From contig JANXOM010000296.1 of NCBI GenBank assembly GCA_025353585.1, forward strand, positions 1-38,892: a stretch of DNA of 38,892 nt. Reading direction: 5' to 3'. Shown in pieces: positions 1-8,756 of the stretch. Position 1 is the first letter of the stretch; every line of letters begins with the position of its first letter. The position numbers and the translations under genes are program-made. Origin of the DNA: Deltaproteobacteria bacterium (lineage in GTDB: Bacteria > Myxococcota_A > Polyangia > Haliangiales > Haliangiaceae). The notes under the pieces were generated by a model. The model saw nothing but the letters and a program-made list of their open reading frames with translations. It did no database searches and was not told where the DNA came from.

Positions 1-481
1 GGCGGCGGGCGGCGGGGGCGCCGCCGAGGCCGCGGCCCGCCTCGAGGACGAGCGCGAGGCGAGCGCGCCACGCGGTGGGCGGCGCGAGATCGGGGCGCTG
101 GAGGCGGGCGGTGAGGGTCTCGCCGTCGATGAGCTCCATCGCGAGGAAGAGCTGGTCGTTGACCTCGCCCGCGTCGTAGACGGTGACGACGGCGCGATGC
201 GAGAGCTTCGCCATCGCGCGGGCCTCGCGCAGCATCCGGTGCGAGGCCTCCGGCGCGCTCGCGAGGCGCGGATGGACGACCTTGATGGCGACCTGGCGCT
301 CGAGCTGCGGATCGCGCGCGGACCACACGACGCCCATCGCGCCGGCGCCGAGCCGCGCGACGAGCTGGTAGCGGCCGATCGTCGCTGGCATCACGACGGA
401 CGCGGCGGCCGCCGATGCCGGCTCGCCGGACGCGCCCATCGCGATCGTCTCCGCGCGCCCGTCGTCGTCGCTCCCCACCAT
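1..481 (-). CDS. Ser/Thr protein kinase, 5' part (runs off the window)
   Basis: N-terminal part of a Hanks-type Ser/Thr kinase; the rest lies left of position 1. Read on the minus strand, a short Ala/Ser-rich leader is followed by IGRYQLVARLGAGAMGVVWS (Gly-rich loop GAGAMG), then QVAIKVV with the ATP-anchoring Lys, an αC helix with EAR, and the hinge LFLAMELIDGETL. The catalytic loop is outside the window. The ATG at 481 is chosen because a CATACT hexamer (491-496) ends 9 nt upstream, the arrangement seen for many genes here. ATGs at 391 and 670 are in frame; 670 would add 63 Arg-rich residues and delete the promoter-like signal. Divergent from pyrH. Function as a kinase is secure; the start is not. 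Confidence 0.85.
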   Translation of the reverse strand, partial: MVGSDDDGRAETIAMGASGEPASAAAASVVMPATIGRYQLVARLGAGAMGVVWSARDPQLERQVAIKVVHPRLASAPEASHRMLREARAMAKLSHRAVVTVYDAGEVNDQLFLAMELIDGETLTARLQRPDLAPPTAWRARLALVLEAGRGLGGAPAARR

Positions 482-490
482 CGGCGGGCC

Positions 491-496
491 AGTATG
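491..496 (-). promoter_or_regulatory. -10-like hexamer CATACT for the kinase
   Basis: Reads CATACT on the minus strand, 9 nt before the ATG at 481. No Shine-Dalgarno lies between. Consistent with a leaderless or nearly leaderless transcript (inference). Confidence 0.45.
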
Positions 497-720
497 CCAG
501 GTTCGGTGGAACCGAACGGGGCCGTTCTTGTCTCCCCTGGCGACGATGCTGCGGTCGTCGAGACGGATCGCGATCGCGAGCGCGGCGGGATCGACGCCGT
601 GCGCCGCACGGAGCTGCGGCGCGACCTCGGGGCGCCGCCGGCGATCGCGGACCGGTCGCCGACTGCCCATCGTCCGTAACGAGCGTGCGACACGCCATGA
701 CGCACGATGACAGCGCGGTG

Positions 721-726
721 TAAGCT
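721..726 (+). promoter_or_regulatory. -10-like hexamer TAAGCT for pyrH
   Basis: TAAGCT preceded by TG (extended -10 form), ending 8 nt before the pyrH ATG. No Shine-Dalgarno. Predicted transcription start is at or within about 2 nt of the ATG. Confidence 0.5.
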
Positions 727-734
727 GCGCTCGC

Positions 735-1496
735 ATGGCGAAGCCCGCGTTCAAACGAATCTTGCTCAAGATCTCGGGCGAGGCTCTGATGGGCAGCCAG
801 AGCTACGGCATCGATCTGGCGGTCCTGGACCTCGTCGCGGGCGAGATCGCGGACACGGCCAAGATGGGCGTCGAGGTCGCGGTCGTGGTGGGCGGCGGCA
901 ACATCTTCCGCGGCGTCTCCGAATCGGCGCGCGGCATGGATCGCGCGAGCGCAGACTATGTCGGCATGCTCGCGACGGTGATGAACGCGGTCTCGTTGCA
1001 AGAGGCGGTGGAGCGCCACGGCGTCGTGACGCGCGTGCAGTCGGCGATCCCGATGCAGCAGCTCGCCGAGCCGTACATTCGCCGCCGGGCGATCCGCCAC
1101 CTCGAGAAGGGGCGCGTCGTGATCTTCGGCGCCGGCACCGGCAACCCGTTCTTCACCACGGACACGGCCGCCGCCCTGCGCGCGATGGAGATCGGCGCGG
1201 AGATCCTGCTCAAGGCGACCAAGGTCGACGGGGTCTACGACAAAGATCCGCGCAAGCACCCCGAGGCGCGCCGCTACGAGACGGTGACCTTCACCGACGC
1301 GCTCAAGCAGGACCTCGGGGTCATGGACGCCACGGCGTTCGCGCTGTGCCGCGACAACGCGATGCGCATCATCGTGTTCGACATGACCACGCGCGGGAAC
1401 ATCCAGCGCGTCGTCTGCGGCGAGCACGTGGGCACGACGATCGTCAAGGATGACAAGCAGACACGCTTCGCGATGACGAAGGGAGCCGCAACATGA
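735..1496 (+). CDS. pyrH: UMP kinase
   Basis: Uridylate kinase of the amino-acid-kinase fold, phosphorylating UMP to UDP with ATP in cytosolic pyrimidine nucleotide synthesis. The 253-residue product has the family length and signatures: [12 protein letters not shown] near the N terminus, [11 protein letters not shown] in the nucleotide loop, [31 protein letters not shown] for UMP binding, and [15 protein letters not shown]. The ATG has no Shine-Dalgarno but a TAAGCT hexamer ends 8 nt upstream. The last four bases (ATGA) overlap the start of frr, the classic pyrH-frr pair. The rpsB-tsf genes that often precede it are absent; a divergent kinase sits there instead. Confidence 0.97.
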   Translation: MAKPAFKRILLKISGEALMGSQSYGIDLAVLDLVAGEIADTAKMGVEVAVVVGGGNIFRGVSESARGMDRASADYVGMLATVMNAVSLQEAVERHGVVTRVQSAIPMQQLAEPYIRRRAIRHLEKGRVVIFGAGTGNPFFTTDTAAALRAMEIGAEILLKATKVDGVYDKDPRKHPEARRYETVTFTDALKQDLGVMDATAFALCRDNAMRIIVFDMTTRGNIQRVVCGEHVGTTIVKDDKQTRFAMTKGAAT

Positions 1497-2050
1497 TCAA
1501 TGACATCAGGACCGACGCCGAAGACGGCATGAAGAAGGCGGTCGAGGCCTTCAAGCGCGATCTGACGAAGATCCGCACCGGGCGCGCGAACACGTCGATG
1601 CTCGACGGGATCAAGGTCGACTACTACGGCACGCCGACGCCGGTGAACCAGGTCGCGACGGTGCAGGTCGTCGACGCGCGTCTCATCACGGTGAAGCCGT
1701 GGGAGAAGAACATGATCGCGGTGATCGACAAGGCGATCCGCGCGAGCGACCTCGGCATTAACCCGGTCTCGGACAGCGACCAGGTTCGTCTGCCGATCCC
1801 GCCGCTCACGCAGGAGCGCCGCCGCGATCTCGCGAAGTCGGTCGGCAAGCAGACGGAGGAGGCGCGCGTGGCCATCCGCTCGTCGCGCCGTGACGCGATG
1901 GACATGATCAAGGACGCCGAGAAGGAGAAGCAGATCACCGAGGACCTGCGGAAAGACGGCGAGAAGCAGGTCCAGGACCTGACGGACAAGTTCATCGCGC
2001 TGGTGGACGACATCGCGAAGGCCAAAGAAAAAGAGATCATGGAGCTCTGA
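1493..2050 (+). CDS. frr: Ribosome recycling factor
   Basis: Splits post-termination 70S complexes together with EF-G. The 185-residue protein matches the family along its length: an acidic N-terminal helix, the KIRTGRAN motif, [14 protein letters not shown] in the small β domain, the [14 protein letters not shown] segment, and a long helical C terminus ending IMEL. The start overlaps the pyrH stop as ATGA, and GGGAG about 8 nt upstream is a plausible Shine-Dalgarno, unlike the leaderless-looking pyrH. Its stop is followed 3 nt later by a small membrane protein. Confidence 0.97.
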   Translation: MINDIRTDAEDGMKKAVEAFKRDLTKIRTGRANTSMLDGIKVDYYGTPTPVNQVATVQVVDARLITVKPWEKNMIAVIDKAIRASDLGINPVSDSDQVRLPIPPLTQERRRDLAKSVGKQTEEARVAIRSSRRDAMDMIKDAEKEKQITEDLRKDGEKQVQDLTDKFIALVDDIAKAKEKEIMEL

Positions 2051-2053
2051 CCG

Positions 2054-2536
2054 TTGGGCGGGGATCGCGGGGATGGCGGCGGCGAGGACGACGAGTTCAC
2101 GCGCACGCGCGTGGTCTGGCCGATGTATCTGTTCGTCGCGATCTTGCTCGGCATCGGGGTCGCGCTCTTCTACGTGTTCGTCTTCAACTACTGGCGCGAA
2201 GGGATCCACCGCATTCCGGGTGTCGCCACATGCCTCGTCGTGCTCGCGCCGTTCGGGGCCGCCGGCGCGGCGTTCCGCGCGGCCCGCGAGCAGGCGAAGG
2301 ACGACGCCGCCCGCGCCGCCGCGCACGCTCGCCCGCGGGCCAAGCTCGACAAGCGCGAGAAGCTCGCCCCGCACCCGGTCGAACCGGCAGGGCGCGCGGT
2401 CGCCGACGGCCCGTTTCGGGGGGCCCCGCGCGCCGCGCCGATCGTGGCCCACGTGCATGGGGCGACGCCGGTCCGGCCCGCGCCGGTCGTGGCGCCGGCG
2501 GCCGGCACCGGCGACGGGCCCAAGCTCCTGACCTGA
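2054..2536 (+). CDS. Small membrane protein of unknown function
   Basis: A 160-residue protein with an acidic, Gly-rich N terminus, two hydrophobic segments (about residues 22-45, starting WPMYLFVAILLGIGVALFYV, and about 57-75) and a Lys/Arg/Ala/Pro-rich cytosolic-type tail. No family recognised. The TTG at 2054, 3 nt after the frr stop, gives the longest frame; an in-frame ATG at 2123 would leave almost no residues before the first TM segment. It is read-through partner of pyrH-frr and ends 38 nt before the next kinase, which has its own promoter-like signal. The frame is supported by two clear TM segments and continuous coding between neighbours. Confidence 0.6.
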   Translation: MGGDRGDGGGEDDEFTRTRVVWPMYLFVAILLGIGVALFYVFVFNYWREGIHRIPGVATCLVVLAPFGAAGAAFRAAREQAKDDAARAAAHARPRAKLDKREKLAPHPVEPAGRAVADGPFRGAPRAAPIVAHVHGATPVRPAPVVAPAAGTGDGPKLLT

Positions 2537-2560
2537 CAGGCGCGGGGACGCAAAGCGAAG

Positions 2561-2566
2561 TACACT
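2561..2566 (+). promoter_or_regulatory. -10-like hexamer TACACT for the kinase at 2575
   Basis: TACACT ends 8 nt before the ATG; the intervening AGCCGCCG has no Shine-Dalgarno. Leaderless-type arrangement. Confidence 0.5.
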
Positions 2567-2574
2567 AGCCGCCG

Positions 2575-4689
<2,115 letters not shown>

Positions 4690-4752
4690 TCGAGTCCCTC
4701 CGGGCTCGCGGATGGCAAGCGCCGCCCGTCCCCAGCTGGGTACGACGTGGCC

Positions 4753-5541
4753 TCAATCGATCGGGTAACGGCAGGCCGAGCTCGAGCGCTCGATGACCTG
4801 GAACCCCGCGCGCGCGTAGATGCGCGCCGCGATGCTGTCGGGCTCCGCGACGATGACGGCCCGTCTGGCCCCGCGCGCGAACGCGTCGTGGGCGGCGGTG
4901 GCGATCATGGCGGCGGCGAGGCCGCGGCCGCGGTAGGCGGCGGCGGTCTGCACGTCCTGGTAGCGCGCGAGGCCGCCGGGTAGGGTCACGATGCCGAGGC
5001 TCGCGACGAGCGTGTCGCCGTCGTGGGCGGCCCAGAAGCGTCCGTCACCGCGGGCGATCAGATCGCCGTGCCAGCGGGCGCGTCGCTGCAGGAACGAGCG
5101 GAAGTTCTCGTCGTGCCGGTCGCCCATCTCCCAGGTGAGATCGGCCACGTCCGGCATCTCGGCCGGCGCGAGCTCGCGGAGCGGCAGGGGCGAACGGGCA
5201 GCGGGCGCGACGTAGCTCGCGGTCATCGTCTGCACGAGCTCGAGGCGGAAGCCGGCGGCGCCGAGCTCGTCGGGCGCGCCGGCGTCGCCGGTCGTGCCGT
5301 CCCAGGCGAGCGTGACGTGCTTGACCGCCGGGTCGGAGGCGAACGCGTCGGCGAAGCGCCGCGACCAGAACGCGACCTCGCCGACCTGCGGCGCAGCGGG
5401 CAGGACGAGCAGGTTGCCGTAGTAGTAGCCGGGGTCGTCCGGCGTCCGGACCACGAGGTAGTCTCCCCGATCCTCGACCGTGCCGCGCGTCGCGGAGAGC
5501 GCGAGCTCGGTCGCGAGGCCGAGGCTGCGGATCGGGTTCAC
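4753..5541 (-). CDS. GNAT-family N-acetyltransferase
   Basis: Predicted acetyl-CoA-dependent N-acyltransferase of 262 residues; substrate unknown. The C-terminal half carries the GNAT core: the WAAHDGDTLVASLGIVTL strand pair, motif A with YQDVQTAAAYRGRGLAAAM (acetyl-CoA pyrophosphate loop RGRG), and motif B with ARIYARAGFQVIER. The N-terminal half (YLVVRTPDDPGYYYGNLLVL) resembles the degenerate first domain of two-domain GNATs. The GTG at 5541 is chosen because it lies 4 nt after the Nudix stop, implying translational coupling; a longer frame would overlap the Nudix gene heavily. Confidence 0.85.
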   Translation of the reverse strand: MNPIRSLGLATELALSATRGTVEDRGDYLVVRTPDDPGYYYGNLLVLPAAPQVGEVAFWSRRFADAFASDPAVKHVTLAWDGTTGDAGAPDELGAAGFRLELVQTMTASYVAPAARSPLPLRELAPAEMPDVADLTWEMGDRHDENFRSFLQRRARWHGDLIARGDGRFWAAHDGDTLVASLGIVTLPGGLARYQDVQTAAAYRGRGLAAAMIATAAHDAFARGARRAVIVAEPDSIAARIYARAGFQVIERSSSACRYPID

Positions 5542-5545
5542 CGGA

Positions 5546-5950
5546 TCAGTTGCGGACGAGGCCGAGCAGCTTCGACATCGTCTTCTCGTCAGCGGGCGGG
5601 AAGTCGTAGTCGAGAAATTCGCGCGAGGTGACCCAGCGCAGGTCGGCCACCGTGACCGGGTGCGGGTGCGCCTCCGTGGGCAGCTTGCACGCGTACATCG
5701 TGAGCTGCACCTGATACGTCGTGTACTCGTGGAGGTGCTCGCCGAGCTTGCTGCCGACGATGACCTCGACCCCGATGCGGCCGCGGACCTCGCGCAGGAG
5801 CGCCGCGGACTCGTTCTCGCCCGGCTCGACACGCCCGCCCGGGAACTCCCAGAGCATCGGCAGCACCGCGTTGGCGTTGCGCTGGGTGATCAGGTAGCGC
5901 CCATCGTGCTCGATGACGGCTGCCACCACCCGGATCACCTCTTTGGCCAT
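5546..5950 (-). CDS. Nudix (MutT-like) protein with altered Nudix box
   Basis: A 134-residue Nudix-fold protein, closest in layout to MutT-type 8-oxo-dGTP diphosphatases: IRVVAAVIEHDGRYLITQRN, LWEFPGGRVEPGE, and a C-terminal LRWVTSREFLDYDFPPADEK typical of MutT. The Nudix box (consensus GX5EX7REUXEEXGU) reads G39, E45, R53-E54-V55, then R56-G57-R58-I59-G60: the paired metal-binding glutamates are Gly and Arg. Loss of both would be expected to weaken or abolish Mg-dependent hydrolysis, so it may be a binding protein or use other acids. ATG at 5950 follows a GATAAT hexamer. Co-transcribed with the GNAT gene. Confidence 0.88.
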   Translation of the reverse strand: MAKEVIRVVAAVIEHDGRYLITQRNANAVLPMLWEFPGGRVEPGENESAALLREVRGRIGVEVIVGSKLGEHLHEYTTYQVQLTMYACKLPTEAHPHPVTVADLRWVTSREFLDYDFPPADEKTMSKLLGLVRN

Positions 5951-5958
5951 CGGCGGGG

Positions 5959-5964
5959 ATTATC
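5959..5964 (-). promoter_or_regulatory. -10-like hexamer GATAAT for the Nudix gene
   Basis: GATAAT on the minus strand, 8 nt before the ATG at 5950, one of the best -10 matches in the window. CCCCGCCG between it and the ATG is not a Shine-Dalgarno. Confidence 0.55.
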
Positions 5965-6005
5965 GATGGAATGGGCCCGAATGCAACGGAGACCTCGGGG
6001 TCGTG

Positions 6006-6011
6006 TATGCT
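6006..6011 (+). promoter_or_regulatory. -10-like hexamer TATGCT for the LTD gene
   Basis: TATGCT ends 9 nt before the ATG at 6021, with only C/G between. Supports 6021 as the real start over the in-frame ATG at 5913, which would overlap the divergent Nudix gene. Confidence 0.5.
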
Positions 6012-6020
6012 CCGCCGCCC

Positions 6021-6446
6021 ATGGCGATCCGCTTCGCGTCCATCAAGGCCGGCGAGTCGGACGAGCTACTCAACTCCGAGTGGGTCGTCCTCGAAAATAA
6101 CGGCAAGACGCCGTTCCACACGCGCGGCTGCGGCATGACCGTCGGCAAGCGCGGCAGCAACAAGAAGTCGATGCTCGGGGTGATCGATCCCGGCTTCGTC
6201 CTCCAGCCCGGCGAGAAGATGCGGATGTGCACGGGGAATCCCGCGACGGCCGCGCACGGCGCCGCGCCGCCGGAGGATGACGTGAAGAACTACTTCCTCT
6301 TCCTCCCGAAGACGTACGTGCACCCGGGGGCGGTCCTCACCCTCGTGCTGCGCGGCCTCCCGGTGGCGAAGGCGGAGTACGACGCGGCGGCGGCCAACGG
6401 CATCAAGGCCGACGCCCCCAAGGCCGACGCCGCCAAGGCGAGCTAA
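6021..6446 (+). CDS. Lamin-tail-domain-like protein
   Basis: A 141-residue protein whose core (about residues 8-100) reads like a lamin-tail domain (LTD), an Ig-like β fold: NSEWVVLENNGKTPFHTRGC, then DPGFVLQPGEKMRMCTGNP and LFLPKTYVHPGAVLTLVL. The tail is Ala/Lys/Asp-rich with repeated KADA. There is no signal peptide, so it is probably cytosolic; stand-alone bacterial LTD proteins have no firmly known role. The start follows a TATGCT hexamer. Its TAA overlaps by 4 bp the stop of the convergent gene at 6443. Confidence 0.65.
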   Translation: MAIRFASIKAGESDELLNSEWVVLENNGKTPFHTRGCGMTVGKRGSNKKSMLGVIDPGFVLQPGEKMRMCTGNPATAAHGAAPPEDDVKNYFLFLPKTYVHPGAVLTLVLRGLPVAKAEYDAAAANGIKADAPKADAAKAS

Positions 6447-6994
6447 CCCGTCGGCGGCTTGCCCGCCTGCTTCGCCACGACGATCGGCTTGTACTCGCCG
6501 ACATCGTCGTCGTACGTCGAGTCCCCAGCGTAGTAGACCGCCACGATGCCGCAGATCTGTCCGATCGCGAGCACGAGCGGCGCCCACGTGCGCTCGACCG
6601 CGGCGTGCGCCAGCTTGCCCGCGGCGTCCGGCGGGAACAGGTACGCCGTCGTCAGCACGGTGCCCGCCATCGTGACGCCCCAGAAGTAGCCCTTCTTCGT
6701 CCACTTCGCGCTCGGGTAGCCGCGCACGAGCCGCAGCGCGACCTGCGACGCCGCGAAGAGCGCGAACGCCACGCTGCCCCACAGCGTCATCGCCGCGTTG
6801 TCGCCGTAGAAGCCCGTCGCGCCGAGGCCCGCGCGGTGGCACTGCCCGGCGTCGCAGAACGTCGAGCCGTGGAGATCGATCGCCCCCGTCACCTCGCCGA
6901 GCGTCAGGTGGAACCACGTCATGACGAACCCGCCGACGATCGTCAGCGCGATGCAGACGCCGACCAGCGCCAGCGCCCGTTGTTCCCGACCCAT
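6443..6994 (-). CDS. Multi-pass membrane protein of unknown function
   Basis: A 183-residue protein with about four hydrophobic segments: LALVGVCIALTIVGGFVM near the N terminus, MTLWGSVAFALFAASQVAL, YFWGVTMAGTVLTTAYLF and LVLAIGQICGIVAVYYAG. The loop after TM1 contains CDAGQC, a possible disulfide or metal site outside the membrane. The C terminus is charged and ends in a Lys/Pro stretch. No family recognised. A TAAGCT hexamer lies 6 nt before the ATG. Convergent with the LTD gene, sharing a 4-bp stop overlap. Confidence 0.75.
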   Translation of the reverse strand: MGREQRALALVGVCIALTIVGGFVMTWFHLTLGEVTGAIDLHGSTFCDAGQCHRAGLGATGFYGDNAAMTLWGSVAFALFAASQVALRLVRGYPSAKWTKKGYFWGVTMAGTVLTTAYLFPPDAAGKLAHAAVERTWAPLVLAIGQICGIVAVYYAGDSTYDDDVGEYKPIVVAKQAGKPPTG

Positions 6995-7000
6995 GCGGCT

Positions 7001-7006
7001 AGCTTA
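7001..7006 (-). promoter_or_regulatory. -10-like hexamer TAAGCT for the membrane protein at 6994
   Basis: TAAGCT, preceded by TG, on the minus strand and ending 6 nt before the ATG. It sits between that ATG and the stop region of the upstream SDR gene. Same hexamer as at pyrH. Confidence 0.45.
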
Positions 7007-7774
7007 CAGCGCGCGGCCCTGGCCGCCATCGACCACGATGCACGACCCGGTGACCCAGCCGGCGCGCGGCGACGCCACGAACGCCACCACGTCGGCGACC
7101 TCCTCGGGCGTCCCGAAGCGCCCGAAGGGCAGCTCGCGCGCGACGAACGCCGCCATGCCCTCCGGATCGGCGATGACGCGGCGATCCCAGCCGCTGCCGG
7201 GGAACCGGATCGAGCCCGGCGCGACGCTGTTCACGCGGATGTTCTGCTTGGCGTAGTCGCGCGCGAGCGCCTTGGCCATCGCGATGACCGCCGCCTTGCC
7301 GATGTTGTAGCCGGGCGCGCCGCCCGCCTCGCGCCCGAACACCGACGAGATCATCGTGATCGACCCGCCGCCGCGCGCCGCGAGGATCGGCGCCGCCCGC
7401 TGAGCGACGCGCGCCGCGGTCCACAGGTTCACGTCGAGCGACAGCGCGAGATCCGCGTCGTCCATCGCGTCCGCCGTGCGGGCGAACGACTTGCCGACGT
7501 TCGCGACCACCACGTCGAGCCCGCCGAGCTGCGCGACCGCGCCGTCGACGGCCGCCTGCGCGCCCGCCGCCGTCGCGACATCGGCGACGATCAAGGCGTG
7601 CGGCCCGCCGCCCGCCGCCGCGAGCGCCGGCAGGAGCGCCACGAGGTCCGCCTCGCCGCGCGCGACCACCGCGACGCGCGCCTCTTCGCCGGCCAGCGCG
7701 AGCGCGATGCAGCGCCCGATCCCGCGGCTCGCGCCCGAGACGAGGCACAGCTTCCCGGCGAGCCCGAGCTTCAC
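7004..7774 (-). CDS. SDR-family oxidoreductase (3-oxoacyl-ACP reductase-like)
   Basis: A 256-residue classical short-chain dehydrogenase/reductase. It has the cofactor motif SGASRGIG, an NVG variant of the NNAG motif (VVVANVG), a catalytic Ser region (ISSVFGREAGG), the YNIGK active site (YxxxK), NSVAPGSI, and a C-terminal GSCIVVDGG. Substrate unknown; FabG-like ketoacyl or alcohol oxidoreduction is the usual role. The GTG at 7774 is chosen because it overlaps the upstream SDR stop as GTGA, which indicates translational coupling, so the two probably act on related acyl substrates. Confidence 0.9.
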   Translation of the reverse strand: MKLGLAGKLCLVSGASRGIGRCIALALAGEEARVAVVARGEADLVALLPALAAAGGGPHALIVADVATAAGAQAAVDGAVAQLGGLDVVVANVGKSFARTADAMDDADLALSLDVNLWTAARVAQRAAPILAARGGGSITMISSVFGREAGGAPGYNIGKAAVIAMAKALARDYAKQNIRVNSVAPGSIRFPGSGWDRRVIADPEGMAAFVARELPFGRFGTPEEVADVVAFVASPRAGWVTGSCIVVDGGQGRAL

Positions 7775-8583
7775 GGGATCTCCCAGCTGCGGCCCCACAG
7801 CGACTGCCCGCCGTCGAGGCGCAGCGTCGCGCCCGTCAGGAACGCGCCCGCCGGCGACGCGATGAACACGATCGAGTTCGCCACCTCCTCGACGGTGCCG
7901 GCCCGCTTGAGCGGCGTCTCCGCGATCCCGCGCGCGAGGATCTCCGGCGGGTACTGCGCCGTCCCCGACGACAGGATGATCCCCGGCGCGACGGCGTTCA
8001 CCAGGATCCCGTGCGTGGCCCACTCGACGGCCAGCGTCATCGTGAGGTTCTCGACGCCCGCCCGCGCCGCGCCCGTGTGCGCCATCCCGGGGAACCCGCG
8101 CGCCACGTTCGCCGTGACGTTGACGATCCGCCCGCCGCGCTGCGGGATCATCCAGCGATTCGCGACCTCGCGGCACACGTGGAACGTGCCGACGAGGTTG
8201 TTCTTGATCACCGCGAGGAAGCCGTTCGGCGAGATGTGGTGCGCCGCCGACGGGAACTGCCCGCCCGCGTTGTTCACCACGATGTCGATCCGGCCGAACG
8301 CGGCGAGCACGTCGCCGACGAACGTCTCGACCTGCGCGGGCTCGCGGATATCGCACGGCCGCGCGAGCACGTGGTCCGCGCCGTACGCGCCGCCGAGCTC
8401 GGCGAGCGCGCCGTCGAGCTTGACCTGCGTGCGGCCGCAGATGGCGACCCGCGCGCCGAGCCGCAGAAACTCGCGCGCCGTGGCGAGCCCGATGCCGGAG
8501 CCGCCGCCGGTGACGATCGCGACCTGACCGGCGAAGATGCCGGGGGCAAACACGCGCTGGCTCTCGGGCGTCGGGGTCTCCAT
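7771..8583 (-). CDS. SDR oxidoreductase, trans-2-enoyl-CoA reductase (PECR)-like
   Basis: A 270-residue SDR with cofactor loop TGGGSGIG (residues 25-32), CDIRE, VNNAGGQFPS and NAVAPGIILSS. The classical YxxxK is missing: the equivalent segment reads AHTGAARAGVENLT, matching the HSGAARAGV stretch I recall from peroxisomal trans-2-enoyl-CoA reductase, so an enoyl-CoA reductase in fatty-acid metabolism is a reasonable guess. The 12-residue lead-in before the Rossmann strand is also PECR-like. ATG at 8583 is preceded by a TACTAT hexamer; longer frames reach 8745 but run through the promoter region. Coupled to the downstream SDR. Confidence 0.85.
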   Translation of the reverse strand: METPTPESQRVFAPGIFAGQVAIVTGGGSGIGLATAREFLRLGARVAICGRTQVKLDGALAELGGAYGADHVLARPCDIREPAQVETFVGDVLAAFGRIDIVVNNAGGQFPSAAHHISPNGFLAVIKNNLVGTFHVCREVANRWMIPQRGGRIVNVTANVARGFPGMAHTGAARAGVENLTMTLAVEWATHGILVNAVAPGIILSSGTAQYPPEILARGIAETPLKRAGTVEEVANSIVFIASPAGAFLTGATLRLDGGQSLWGRSWEIP

Positions 8584-8593
8584 GTGGGTGCAG

Positions 8594-8599
8594 ATAGTA
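8594..8599 (-). promoter_or_regulatory. -10-like hexamer TACTAT for the SDR operon
   Basis: TACTAT on the minus strand, 10 nt before the ATG at 8583. No Shine-Dalgarno in CTGCACCCAC. Confidence 0.45.
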
Positions 8600-8657
8600 C
8601 AGTGGTTGCGATCACTTGGCGGGATAACAGACCCCATGCCCCTGGCGACCGGCGACC

Positions 8658-8675
8658 CAGACCCCACCAGGTCTG
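8658..8675. repeat. Inverted repeat in the SDR / kinase divergent region
   Basis: CAGACC, a 6-nt spacer, then GGTCTG. It sits in the 173-bp gap between the SDR operon start (8583) and the kinase start (8757). Could be an operator or chance; no regulator gene is adjacent. Confidence 0.3.
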
Positions 8676-8756
8676 CCCGGCGATCGTCTGACATCGTGCG
8701 CCTACATCGGGCTAGGCTGGCCTCTGTATGGTCTGTAGCTTGCACGACACTTATTC

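Larger units (their letters stand above)
482..734. other. Divergent intergenic region, kinase / pyrH
   Basis: A 253-bp GC-rich stretch between two divergent starts. It holds only the -10-like hexamers near each end (491-496 on minus, 721-726 on plus). The minus frame of the kinase stays open back to an ATG at 670, so part of this region may be coding. No RNA gene or operator is evident. Confidence 0.4.

Noticed and set aside
1274..2458. Long antisense reading frame across pyrH-frr
   Set aside because: It overlaps two certain genes, is Arg/Asp/His-rich with no recognisable motif, and is the usual byproduct of GC-rich codon bias.
5913..6020. N-terminal extension of the LTD protein from an ATG at 5913
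   Set aside because: It would overlap the divergent Nudix gene and both -10-like signals, and adds no LTD sequence.
6605..8527. 640-codon plus-strand frame opposite the SDR genes
   Set aside because: Antisense of two SDRs and a membrane protein; composition is low-complexity Arg/Ala/Asp and no domain is visible.
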